Source of the DNA: Salinimicrobium profundisediminis
GTDB taxonomy: Bacteria; Bacteroidota; Bacteroidia; Flavobacteriales; Flavobacteriaceae
DNA: 64,000 bases
Assembly: GCF_026241755.1 (NCBI RefSeq)
Contig: NZ_JAPJDA010000009.1
Coordinates: forward strand, 83,495-147,494
Direction of reading: 5' to 3'
Below the pieces are notes generated by a model. The model did no database searches and was not told where the DNA came from. It saw only the letters and a program-made list of their open reading frames with translations. The position numbers were made by a program, and so were the translations under genes. Of the stretch, positions 53,745-62,771 are shown in pieces. The first letter of the stretch is position 1, and the number at the start of each line of letters is the position of its first letter.

Positions 53745-54644
53745 ATGTCGCAAGAAGAATTTGACATACAAAATTCCGTAGAAGGAATTTGGACGAAATT
53801 AGGCGAATGGCTGGATTCTATAATCCTGGGTTTGCCTAATTTCATTTTGGCCGTTCTGGTCTTTATTCTTTTTGTCCTGGCTGCCAAATACCTGGGAAAA
53901 CTTCTCGATAAGCTCCTTAGATATAAAGTAAGACAGGCCTCTATACGGGAGATCACCATTAAGATCCTCAAGGTAGTTGTCATTGCCATAGGTTTCTTTG
54001 TTGCCCTTGGTTTACTCAATCTAAATACTATCCTCACGTCTGTACTGGCTGGTGCCGGGGTCGTGGGTTTAGCAGTAGGTTTGGCACTGCAGGGCACACT
54101 AAATAATACCTTTTCAGGAATCCTGCTAAGTTTTCTTCCGGAGTTACAAATTGGCGACTGGATTGAAAACAACGGTTTTGCCGGAAGGGTCGTGGAAATC
54201 AACCTGAGAAGTATCGTCATTAGGGAAGCCGATAATAATTATGTTGTTATTCCTAATTCCCAGGTCATAGACGCCCCTTTTAAAAATTTTTCCCGTACCT
54301 CACGTTCCAGGATCACTGTGAGTTGTGGCGTGGCTTACAATTCAGATCTTGAACTTGTAAAAACCATTACACTAAATACAATCTCAGAACTTTTTCCTCA
54401 AAAGAAGGGAGAAGAAGTAGAGTTTATGTACAATGAATTTGGCGACAGCTCAATCAATTTTGTAGTGAGATTCTGGAGTGCTGCAACCAACAACAGGGAC
54501 ATTCTTTTTGCCAGGAGTAGTGCCATTATTGCCATTAAGAAGGTGTATGACCAACACGATATTAATATTCCTTTCCCAATTCGTACACTCGAATTCAACA
54601 ACAGACTCAATATTCAAAAACCTTCTGCGGAAGGAGATGCATAA
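53745..54644 (+). CDS. mscS: Small mechanosensitive channel MscS
   Basis: The 299-residue protein has TM segments at about 26-46, 70-90 and 93-125. The last is the pore helix GVVGLAVGLALQGTLNNTFS, rich in Gly and Ala. A beta domain follows (IGDWIENNGFAGRVVEINLR, VIPNSQVID) and then an alpha/beta C-terminus. It opens under membrane tension to release solutes in hypo-osmotic shock. The gene is followed by a set of palindromic repeats. Confidence 0.93.
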   Translation: MSQEEFDIQNSVEGIWTKLGEWLDSIILGLPNFILAVLVFILFVLAAKYLGKLLDKLLRYKVRQASIREITIKILKVVVIAIGFFVALGLLNLNTILTSVLAGAGVVGLAVGLALQGTLNNTFSGILLSFLPELQIGDWIENNGFAGRVVEINLRSIVIREADNNYVVIPNSQVIDAPFKNFSRTSRSRITVSCGVAYNSDLELVKTITLNTISELFPQKKGEEVEFMYNEFGDSSINFVVRFWSAATNNRDILFARSSAIIAIKKVYDQHDINIPFPIRTLEFNNRLNIQKPSAEGDA

Positions 54645-54675
54645 TTCACATTTTAAAAGATTTACCCATCTCCCC

Positions 54676-54712
54676 CTTCAAAAATGGCAAAAACAAAAGG
54701 CATTTTTGGAAG
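54676..54712. repeat. Palindromic repeat copy 1
   Basis: CTTCAAAAATGGC pairs with GGCATTTTTGGAAG over a ~10-base A-rich loop. It lies 31 bp after the mscS stop and may act as terminator. Confidence 0.7.
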
Positions 54713-54810
54713 TTGCCAAGGAGAAGCTATTTCTATGCTAAAACCCTTTAAGTTTAAGCAGATTTTTGAACCTGAAAATCATAACTGCTGAAAAAAACAC
54801 GAGCCTCACC

Positions 54811-54847
54811 CTTCAAAAATGGCAAAAAAGTAAAACATTTTTGGAAG
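54811..54847. repeat. Palindromic repeat copy 2
   Basis: CTTCAAAAATGGC pairs with ACATTTTTGGAAG. It is the same element as copy 1, about 135 bp further on. Confidence 0.7.
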
Positions 54848-54963
54848 TTAACCGATAAGAAGATATTTATTGGAAAAACAGAAACTGAAAGATTAATTTT
54901 GCCTGTTTTCCCAGCCTAAAATTGATGTAGCTTAATGTAGCTTCGAATAATCTATAATTTCCC

Positions 54964-55001
54964 CTTCAAAAATGTCAAAAACTAAAGGTATTTTTTGAAA
55001 G
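54964..55001. repeat. Palindromic repeat copy 3
   Basis: CTTCAAAAATGTC pairs with GGTATTTTTTGAAAG. It starts the second direct-repeat unit, 288 bp from copy 1. Confidence 0.68.
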
Positions 55002-55099
55002 TTGCCAAGGAGAAGCTATTTCTATACTGAAAACTCTTCAAGTGTAAGCACATTTTTGATCCTGAAGATCATAACTGTTGAAAAAACACGAACCTCACC

Positions 55100-55137
55100 C
55101 TTCAAAAATGGCAAAAACAGGAAGGCTTTTAAAAGTG
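55100..55137. repeat. Palindromic repeat copy 4, degenerate
   Basis: The left arm CTTCAAAAATGGC is intact while the right arm has diverged (GGCTTTTAAAAGTG). It is 289 bp from copy 2. Confidence 0.55.
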
Positions 55138-55313
55138 ATTAATTCACTTTTCAACCCGCATTCTATTCTTTAAAATGCAGGCTGAAAAGCTATTTTTGTA
55201 TCTCCAATCTTTACTTCATCGTCTTCACTTGTTCATAAGAATGGCTTCAGCTATCCTGTAATATTCAGGGATCATCCTTCATATATTCAGAATCTATTTT
55301 ACTTCCGTAGAAA

Positions 55314-58300
55314 TTAGAAGCTCATACCCACACTAAAACTGAAACGCAGTTTTTCGCCTCCAGTAAACAGATTTAATTTAGCCGAAACAGCCTCTGCCCC
55401 TGTCACCCACAATCCGCCGCCATAGCTATCATGCCACAGGTTGCTGTCTTCGCCATCAAGCCATACCCTACCAAGGTCGTAACCTGCAAAAACACCTATT
55501 TGAAAAGGCACAAACGAGGTCTTAAACTCCTCAAAACTATACCTCAAATCGTTACCCCAAACAAAAGCACTTTCACCAGAAAATCTTTCTTCTCTAAAAC
55601 CTCTCAAGCTTTCGGCGCCACCTATTGTAGCAGCCTGGTAGAATTCAAAATCGTCTCCCCAAAGCACTTCGGCATTCACCCGAGAATTGATTACCAACTT
55701 ATCATTACGGCTCACGGCTTTGTAGAATTCGAGATATGGTGCGACATATCCATAAATATTGTCAGTTTCACCTGTATTAATTTTTCCGCCGCCAATAAAT
55801 TCGAATTTCATACCATTAGTAGGATTAAGGATGTCATCATAACTTTCGTATCTAAAAACTCCTTCAAGACCGGTAAAATACTGGCGGTCAAAAAAGTTGG
55901 TGTCCTTCATGTATGATTCAGAAAGAAAACGATTTGTACTTTCCTCGATCTGTACCCCTTCAAAAGATGCAGTTAACTGATAGTAACGACCAAAAGGGGT
56001 ATTTTTCACAATACCGGCTTCTCCACCTATCCTGCTAATGCGCACTCTGTTGAATTCTTTCCCCAATTCCTCTTCAAAATTTTCTGTCTCATTTCCCATT
56101 CCGAAGAAATTACGGGTGTAGCTGGGATTCGTAAAATGTGCTTTTAACAGGAAGTTATATCCGCCAAAAACATTAGCAAATTCACCCCGGTACCTTAAAT
56201 CAAAACTTTGAGTGGCAAAATAATACCCGGCCCTAAACTTATGTTGAGCGGTAAAAGGATTCCTGCGGAAGCCATATTTACTGAAAGTCGCACTTAGACC
56301 TACCTGGAAACCATCATCTGGATTGTATCCCACGGCGGGAAGCACAGAACTTGATGAATAAACCTTACGATCTTTATCGAAGACATTCACTTCATAGTCA
56401 TCGGTAAAGGTAATATCTGCACCATCGTTGATCTCTACAGTATTAGGAAGGGACTCGTGATCATAAACCTTAACTTTTTTGCCATTTTTGATCCTGTAAA
56501 TATCGTTGTTTTGACCACCGATGATCCTTACCAGAATTTTTGCAGGTGCATCTCCAGAAACCTCAAATATATCATCATCATCAAGACCATAGACCCAGAG
56601 TTCATGCGTTACATTGGGATCATAAACCCTACTGCTCACAACATCGGCCTTTTTACCGTCTTTGATCCTGTAAATTGTTACCCGGGTTTTTCCTTCAGGA
56701 AGGCGTTCAATTTCGATATGATCATCTTTATCTGTTGCAGTGATCATAGCATATTTCGCAAAATAATTATAGTACCTTTCAGCAATATCAACAATATTGT
56801 TTCTTCTTGCTTTCAGGTTTTTAATAATCCGCTGAGTGGCTTCTCCATGGGTTTCCTTCGGAAGTTCTTCAAAGGCTTCTTCAATTACTTCATCTGTAAT
56901 ATGCTCCTGAAGGTATTTTGCCTGCTGCAGCCACTCTTCCTTTGGAGAATTCTGGATAAGGCTTCTGTCCAAACCAACTGCAGCCGAATTGAACCATTCA
57001 ATATTGCTGATGTCTTCATCATAAACAGCAAATTGATTGGCAAAACCGGTCAAACCTCTTAAGGTATTAAAGAAGGCGCCGTCAAAATTTGAAAAAACCT
57101 GATCTCTATCGCGGGGAATTGGCTTAAAGAGATGATTCCCATCTTCATCTTCAATTTCGGCCCACCGCCATTGATCTTCGTGCCTGTCCCAATCGCCTAC
57201 CAGCATGTCAAAAATTCTTGCTCTTATATACGCAGCTTCGTCCAGGGTATATTTTTCATCACGCCGCAACCGCTCAAACACGCCCGATGTACTTTCTATA
57301 TCGTGGTTGGGGCTGCCAAAAGATTCATATCCAACCCAGCCCTCTTCAGGGCGCTCCACGATCATATAAAGCTCATCTCCATATTCGCTGTTGAAATCTC
57401 CCAAAGCTTTTTGCTTTGGGACGTAAAATATTTGTGGATTGGTATGATAAATTCCGGCTGCATCTGATAATTTCGGAATAGCCAGGAAGGCATAAGGATG
57501 GGCAGAAGTATAAAAATCTTTGATCACATCTTCTGCAAGGGTATTTTCAAACTTTGTCTCTACAGGTGTGTCTTTGTAAGCCACCGTCTGGATAAATTGC
57601 ACGGCGCTTTTCTCTAGAGCTCTCAGGTTATAATCTCTGCCCTGGGCATCTTTTAATCTAAGAGATCGGGTTTGATGCCCTCCCCCGGCACGTTCTACTG
57701 TGAGTCCGCCGTACAAAGTATCGAGTATGGCAACAGGAACTTCTACCTGGGTTCCATAAAGATCCCTGTACCTGTCCCCCCAAATACTTTCGTAAGTCGC
57801 TGACACATCAGTGTCTGCAGGTTTATACACTGAGGCCTGTATAGTTTGGGGAAATGAAGTTGATAATGTGTCGGTACTAAAAGGTTGCGGCGCAGCGATG
57901 ACTTCTTTTTGGTATAAAAGCTTAGGTTTCTTTTCTTCACTGCCATAGACGCTTACCCACGAAGAACCATCTTTAAAAATATCGAGAGCGGCAAAGCCCT
58001 GACCTGAATAGGCGAATAAACCATCGCTCCCCAGCCCCACATAAGAAGCTTTGGATGCTGAGCCCGAAACAATTTGCTTTACCTTGTCGTGCTCTATATA
58101 TTGTAAGGAGTGATCATGGCCCGAAACAAATACTACATTACCCCACCGGGAAGCAATAGTTTCAATGCGTTTTCTCATTCCTTTATATCTCTCATTTTGA
58201 AGATCGGTACTGGTAACACCTCCTGTAGTTCTAATAAAATTTGCCAAAGTACCAAGAATGGGCAGGGGCAGTTTTCGTTGAGTAGGATATAGATGGTCGG

Positions 58301-59036
58301 TTAAACTGAAGTTTCCGCCATGTAGTCCATTAGTGTATAGAGGATGATGAATTACAAAAACCACCGTCTTTGTCTGATTTTTCTTTAACTCACTATCAAT
58401 CTCCTGAAAAAAGGCTTCTCTGGTCTTTATTTCGTCACAATCATCATTGATCTTTGGATGTTTATCCCAATCTTCGAGGAACCACTGGGAATCGGCCACC
58501 AGCACCTGGATATTCTCTGTTACCTCAATAGAGGTCAAGCCACAACCGGCTTCAGGAAAGAAAACATCCTCTCTCTCCAGCTTCTCCCGAAGATAATCGG
58601 CCTGGCGTTCCAGCCCAACTAATCCCTGTGCATACCAGTCGTGGTTGCCGGGTACAAAGAAGAGGTTGCCTTCATAGTTCTCTACAGCATCTATTTGAGC
58701 ATCAATACGGTATTCCATGAGCTCTCTTTCGGGATGATCTTCGGAAACCAGACCGGCGGGATACACGTTATCACCAAGAAAAATAGTGTAATTGCCCTTC
58801 TGTTTTACAGAATCTATATAGGTTTTAAAAGCAAGTAAAGCTTCTGAAGAACCTCCCGGAGGTGAATAACCTCCATCTCCCAATAAATAAAAAGATTTTT
58901 CAATCTCCTTTTCCTGGGGATAACCAAAATCTTCTGAAGGTTCATCTTCGGCAAAGTAAAGCTGATTAATATGTGGTGAACAGCCTGTAATTGCAATAAA
59001 CAGGGCCAGTGTTAGAAATATGTTATTTTTTCTCAT
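55314..59036 (-). CDS. Outer-membrane lipoprotein: metallophosphoesterase, kinase-like domain, BamA-like barrel
   Basis: The 1240-residue protein has a lipobox AITGC (Cys19). A calcineurin-like phosphoesterase follows (about 48-380) with LLGDGGY, LGDNVYP, VPGNHDWY, HHPLYTNG and SGHDHSLQ. The middle third contains RIFDMLVGDWDRHEDQWRW followed by PIPRDRDQVFSNFDG, resembling the catalytic DRHxxN and D-x-D pattern of CotH/HipA-like kinases. The last ~350 residues form an Omp85/BamA-type barrel (GGAESLRGFREERFSGESAF) ending FSVGMSF. Phosphatase plus kinase-like modules on a barrel suggest surface phosphate chemistry. Substrate is unknown. Confidence 0.85.
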   Translation of the reverse strand: MRKNNIFLTLALFIAITGCSPHINQLYFAEDEPSEDFGYPQEKEIEKSFYLLGDGGYSPPGGSSEALLAFKTYIDSVKQKGNYTIFLGDNVYPAGLVSEDHPERELMEYRIDAQIDAVENYEGNLFFVPGNHDWYAQGLVGLERQADYLREKLEREDVFFPEAGCGLTSIEVTENIQVLVADSQWFLEDWDKHPKINDDCDEIKTREAFFQEIDSELKKNQTKTVVFVIHHPLYTNGLHGGNFSLTDHLYPTQRKLPLPILGTLANFIRTTGGVTSTDLQNERYKGMRKRIETIASRWGNVVFVSGHDHSLQYIEHDKVKQIVSGSASKASYVGLGSDGLFAYSGQGFAALDIFKDGSSWVSVYGSEEKKPKLLYQKEVIAAPQPFSTDTLSTSFPQTIQASVYKPADTDVSATYESIWGDRYRDLYGTQVEVPVAILDTLYGGLTVERAGGGHQTRSLRLKDAQGRDYNLRALEKSAVQFIQTVAYKDTPVETKFENTLAEDVIKDFYTSAHPYAFLAIPKLSDAAGIYHTNPQIFYVPKQKALGDFNSEYGDELYMIVERPEEGWVGYESFGSPNHDIESTSGVFERLRRDEKYTLDEAAYIRARIFDMLVGDWDRHEDQWRWAEIEDEDGNHLFKPIPRDRDQVFSNFDGAFFNTLRGLTGFANQFAVYDEDISNIEWFNSAAVGLDRSLIQNSPKEEWLQQAKYLQEHITDEVIEEAFEELPKETHGEATQRIIKNLKARRNNIVDIAERYYNYFAKYAMITATDKDDHIEIERLPEGKTRVTIYRIKDGKKADVVSSRVYDPNVTHELWVYGLDDDDIFEVSGDAPAKILVRIIGGQNNDIYRIKNGKKVKVYDHESLPNTVEINDGADITFTDDYEVNVFDKDRKVYSSSSVLPAVGYNPDDGFQVGLSATFSKYGFRRNPFTAQHKFRAGYYFATQSFDLRYRGEFANVFGGYNFLLKAHFTNPSYTRNFFGMGNETENFEEELGKEFNRVRISRIGGEAGIVKNTPFGRYYQLTASFEGVQIEESTNRFLSESYMKDTNFFDRQYFTGLEGVFRYESYDDILNPTNGMKFEFIGGGKINTGETDNIYGYVAPYLEFYKAVSRNDKLVINSRVNAEVLWGDDFEFYQAATIGGAESLRGFREERFSGESAFVWGNDLRYSFEEFKTSFVPFQIGVFAGYDLGRVWLDGEDSNLWHDSYGGGLWVTGAEAVSAKLNLFTGGEKLRFSFSVGMSF

Positions 59037-59091
59037 ACAAAATTATTGGGGGGATTTTTTTGTAATTTGGTGAAAATCTAACCACAACTGA

Positions 59092-60282
59092 ATGACAACT
59101 CTTACTGGTAAAGCTGAAAAATTCGTACAGGATCTATTCAGTAAAAAACTACCCAATACATTCATTTATCATAACTTTAAACACACTCAGAGGGTAGTTA
59201 AAAGTACTAAAGAATTAATTGAAAAATCTCAAATTCATGTTAAACAGGAAGAGCCCCTGATCCTCGCTGCATGGCTACATGACACGGGTTACACAGAGAA
59301 GTATGCTGGGCATGAAGAAGAAAGTGTTGAAATAGCCAAAAGCTGGCTGCAAGAACAGAATGCAGAACAGGATCTTATTGATACTGTCTCTAAGCTCATT
59401 ATGGCAACAAGAATGCAAGCCGAACCTAAAGACCTTGCTGAAAAGATCATTAAGGATGCCGACACCTCACATTTAGCGAAAGATTACTTCGAAGAAACCA
59501 GTGAATTTCTTCGGCAGGAGCTAAAACTACAGAAAATAAAAAACTACTCACACCAGGAATGGATTGAGAAAAACATTGAGCTCTTTACAGAGAGACATGA
59601 ATTCTACACCACCTACGCAAGAGAAAACTGGAAAGAGCAAAAAGATAAGAACCTTTACGACCTGCTTAATAAAGAAAGAAAGGCAAAAAAGAAACTGGCT
59701 AAAGAAGAAGCCAAAGCCCGCCTTAAAATAAAATATAAGGATAAGAGCGCAGACAGGGGGATTCAAACCCTTTTTAGAGTAACCATGCGCAACCACCTAA
59801 AATTAAGCGACATAGCTGATGCTAAAGCAAACATTCTGCTCTCGGTCAATGCCATTATTATTTCCCTGGCCATTGCCAACTTCATTCCAGATCTTGCCAC
59901 ACCCGAGACTTCTAGTCCGGCAATTATGATCCCTATTTTTATTCTCATGATCTTTAGTGTAGCATCAATAATAGGAGCTATAATGTCTACAAGACCTAAT
60001 GTGACATCGGGGGAATTTACCCGGGAGCAAATTAAAAATGGGGAGGTAAACGTGCTGTTCTTCGGAAACTTTCACCGTATGCCTTACGAGCAGTTTGAAT
60101 GGGCCATGCACGAAATACTTGAAAACCAAAGCGATGTTTATGAATCTTTAATGAAAGATCTTTATATGCTGGGAGTGGTACTTAACCGCAAGTATTATTT
60201 ATTGCGGATTACTTATACCATTTTCATGGTAGGAATTATTCTTTCTGTGCTCAGCTTTATCGCCACTTACTACCTTGCCTAG
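59092..60282 (+). CDS. HD-domain phosphohydrolase with Pycsar-effector-like membrane domain
   Basis: The 396-residue protein has an HD fold in the first half: HNFKHTQRVV, AAWLHDTGYTEKY with the HD pair, and IKDADTSHLAK. A charged linker rich in K and E (about 195-225) follows. The C-terminal part resembles the PycTM/DUF5706 domain: DIADAKANILLSVNAIIISLA, a second TM (about 283-302) and a third at the end (about 370-394). HD enzymes hydrolyse nucleotides or phosphate esters; PycTM effectors are triggered by cyclic pyrimidine nucleotides. No cyclase gene is near. The gene overlaps the GAF gene tail to tail by 84 nt. Confidence 0.83.
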   Translation: MTTLTGKAEKFVQDLFSKKLPNTFIYHNFKHTQRVVKSTKELIEKSQIHVKQEEPLILAAWLHDTGYTEKYAGHEEESVEIAKSWLQEQNAEQDLIDTVSKLIMATRMQAEPKDLAEKIIKDADTSHLAKDYFEETSEFLRQELKLQKIKNYSHQEWIEKNIELFTERHEFYTTYARENWKEQKDKNLYDLLNKERKAKKKLAKEEAKARLKIKYKDKSADRGIQTLFRVTMRNHLKLSDIADAKANILLSVNAIIISLAIANFIPDLATPETSSPAIMIPIFILMIFSVASIIGAIMSTRPNVTSGEFTREQIKNGEVNVLFFGNFHRMPYEQFEWAMHEILENQSDVYESLMKDLYMLGVVLNRKYYLLRITYTIFMVGIILSVLSFIATYYLA

Positions 60283-62649
60283 AACTTTTTCAAGATCTTC
60301 ATATGTAAAAACCTGCTCTTCGTGTTGTTCACTTTCCAGGTGGTATAAAACTTCCACCCTCAGCGCCTTGAGCCCTATCACCCCCTGAACATCTTCGAGT
60401 TCCAGTTTCTCTACTTTGTCTCCAAGGTATTTTTTAGACTGGAGATATTTGATGTAACGCAAATACTCTCTTTCATCTTTTCTGTTGGAATAAACAATGG
60501 CAATTTTGCCCTTTTGCGTCACCCTTTCCTCAGTTCCTTTAATATTGGCTTTATCAATCCTTTTTTTAATGATCTCATACCTCGCATTATAAGTACCATC
60601 AACATCAAATTGCTTCTCATCCATTCTATACCGTATAGAAAGAGTGGTATTGTACACAAGGATTAGAGAAGCAGCCTGCAGCTTTAGCGGCATCTTTTCC
60701 TGAATCTGGTAGAACCTGTTTTCCATTTCACACATGGTGGTTAATTGCCATAACCGCAGATTAAAAAGATAAACCTCGTCAAAAGGTTTTATTTTCTTAT
60801 TTGAAAGAGATGCACCTATGTAAATATTATGTTCAACCCCATCTGTTTTATATCTCTCAAAGTAATGTGGGTAAATCTCCTGCGCATCTATTTGCCGCCG
60901 GTCAATATATCTTGACATTGTACGGTTTATTTGTTGCACCGCCTCGTCATAATTTTTACGATGGTTATAGATTATACCGGTTTCGGAGTTGATATTTTTC
61001 CGGTATAATTTCACCTGTTCTTCTAAATGAGGTGTCTGCTTTTCTATATGATCCATTACAGGGTTAATTTCCCTTTGTAATAAGTTGAATACCTTCTGTT
61101 CACTGGAAGTACTTAGGCTGCCGGCCAAATCATCTTTAAATTCTTTAATCCGGAATTTCACCTGCTCGTAGATATCCAGCTTTTCAGTTTCTTCGGCTTC
61201 ACATACAATCTTTTCAATAGACTCAAGTTGATCGAGCAGGTCTTTCTGAATAGCATCATTCCTTGCTTCCGAAGAAGCCACGATATCTATCTCTCCATAT
61301 AAAGGATAAACATCTTCAAAAGTGATATCTTTAAAAGATGCAAGCCCATCTTCATCAAGATCTCTTATGAACTTACGGGCTTCCATTTCAAAGATCCAGA
61401 GTACGCTGGGATGAATAGATGTACATTCACTTTGTATAACGGCTTTCACCCGGTTTTCAAATTCAGATTTACTTCGTTCTACCGCTGTGACGATATATGG
61501 CAAAATATCTTCCAGCTTTGTCGCATTGATACTATTGAGTTCGTTCTTTTCAAAAGACACCAACTCCAGCAGCCCCAGCAAAACATTGTTTTTGGCAATG
61601 GGTGCTATAATGGCACTTTTGACACCTGCATCAACAAGAGATTTTATAAGAAGGTTTTCTGAAGCTTTACCTGAATATTTTTCAACATTGGGAATGCTAA
61701 AGTATTTATGTTCGTCCACCAGGCTATGATAAGCTTCCTCCCCAAGCACCTTTTTGCAGTTTAATATTTTTCTCTCCTGAAGCAAAAAACTGGGAGAACG
61801 GTTCCCTATCATTCGTTCAAAAACAGAATCCTGTTCATTGTACATCGTAAATCCTATCCGAAGATTGGGAATCTTATATATAGACTTAAAGATTTCTTCA
61901 AACTTCTCCATCTCTTCCTTCCCGGAGGTATTTCTTTGCAATAGCGTAGTCTTAAGGTCAGAAATTGCATCATCTACAGTCACATCGGTAAGGGAGATGA
62001 TGGTAAACCCTTTAAAAATCCAGCTGTTGGGTGGAAATTTTTCTTTCCACAAAGAAATGTTTTCAATATTCTGAATTAACTCATCAACATCTTCTTTAGT
62101 AATTTCCCTGGCGCTTTTTCCAGGTTCAAGCTCCATAAAATTAGAATCGAGCTCAATTCTATAGTGCCTTAAAATGCCATTTTCATCGGGTATATCGTAA
62201 TAAAAAGGTCTTGAAAAATCTATATCGTAGCCATAGTATTTATTTAGAATAAGGATACAGGCATAGATATAATCAAGATCATGATTAAGATTCCTCATAT
62301 TCAAGGTAAAATTATTACCTGCCCCTGCCAGTATTTTCCTGAATTTTTGGGTAGAGTTAAAAATCAGGTTATGAAATGGTACCGAAATGGCTTTGATCTG
62401 CGTATCAGATAGAATTTCAGGAAAAAGATCTTTCATTAAAATCCTTATGGGGTCTTTGTACCTTTTGAGATCTTCAGATTTTAGTATCCCTTCTTCCAAA
62501 GCAGGAAAAGTGGAAATGTACTCCAGCATATTTTCGAGATAATCTTTAGATATCTTACTCGACTCTTCTTGGAGCTGATGACGATATTCCTGTATGATCT
62601 TGTGGAAACTTATCTTTATTTCCAGTGGAAATTCCTTTTGATGCTTCAT
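60199..62649 (-). CDS. GAF-domain protein, 816 residues, function unknown
   Basis: The protein is soluble and mostly helical, with a GAF-like sensor segment at about 300-400 (SLVDAGVKSAIIAPIAKNNV, LLGLLELVSFEKNELNSI). The C-terminal ~250 residues (YPHYFERYKTDGVEHNIYIG, RLWQLTTMCEMENRFYQIQ) are conserved in similar Bacteroidota proteins as far as recalled, but carry no known catalytic motif. Its last 28 codons are antisense to the final membrane helix of the HD/PycTM gene. Ligand and output are unknown. Confidence 0.7.
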   Translation of the reverse strand: MKHQKEFPLEIKISFHKIIQEYRHQLQEESSKISKDYLENMLEYISTFPALEEGILKSEDLKRYKDPIRILMKDLFPEILSDTQIKAISVPFHNLIFNSTQKFRKILAGAGNNFTLNMRNLNHDLDYIYACILILNKYYGYDIDFSRPFYYDIPDENGILRHYRIELDSNFMELEPGKSAREITKEDVDELIQNIENISLWKEKFPPNSWIFKGFTIISLTDVTVDDAISDLKTTLLQRNTSGKEEMEKFEEIFKSIYKIPNLRIGFTMYNEQDSVFERMIGNRSPSFLLQERKILNCKKVLGEEAYHSLVDEHKYFSIPNVEKYSGKASENLLIKSLVDAGVKSAIIAPIAKNNVLLGLLELVSFEKNELNSINATKLEDILPYIVTAVERSKSEFENRVKAVIQSECTSIHPSVLWIFEMEARKFIRDLDEDGLASFKDITFEDVYPLYGEIDIVASSEARNDAIQKDLLDQLESIEKIVCEAEETEKLDIYEQVKFRIKEFKDDLAGSLSTSSEQKVFNLLQREINPVMDHIEKQTPHLEEQVKLYRKNINSETGIIYNHRKNYDEAVQQINRTMSRYIDRRQIDAQEIYPHYFERYKTDGVEHNIYIGASLSNKKIKPFDEVYLFNLRLWQLTTMCEMENRFYQIQEKMPLKLQAASLILVYNTTLSIRYRMDEKQFDVDGTYNARYEIIKKRIDKANIKGTEERVTQKGKIAIVYSNRKDEREYLRYIKYLQSKKYLGDKVEKLELEDVQGVIGLKALRVEVLYHLESEQHEEQVFTYEDLEKVLGKVVSGDKAEHRKNNSYHENGISNPQ

Positions 62650-62745
62650 GTGTTAAAATTAAAGGATTTTACCCCCTGCCCTGAAGGACTTCTTCATATT
62701 AACATTAATTTATCTCTTTCGATCCTTTCTCTCCCCTATCTTCCT

Positions 62746-62753
62746 TATTTTTG
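62746..62753 (+). promoter_or_regulatory. Promoter -7 box of the TlpA-like gene
   Basis: TATTTTTG matches TAnnTTTG and ends 18 nt before the ATG at 62772. Upstream at about 62664-62690 is a CCCCTGCCCTGAAGG stretch related to the ACCCTAAAG repeats. Confidence 0.45.
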
Positions 62754-62771
62754 TCGAAAATGTAACAAATT

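Larger units (their letters stand above)
54645..55313. other. Repeat-filled intergenic region after mscS
   Basis: The 669-bp gap contains no gene. It holds four copies of a CTTCAAAAATGGC palindrome, arranged as two ~160-bp direct repeats about 289 bp apart (roughly 54674-54835 and 54962-55120). A hairpin after mscS may terminate its transcript. The stretch 54848-54960 and the last ~170 bp show no recognisable feature. Confidence 0.7.

Noticed and set aside
55431..57467. Several plus-strand frames of 110-200 codons
   Set aside because: They are antisense to the continuous 1240-residue lipoprotein gene, whose motifs span the whole region.
59038..59045. TAATTTTG box upstream of the metallophosphoesterase lipoprotein
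   Set aside because: It lies 2 bp from the ATG, so transcription would start inside the coding sequence.
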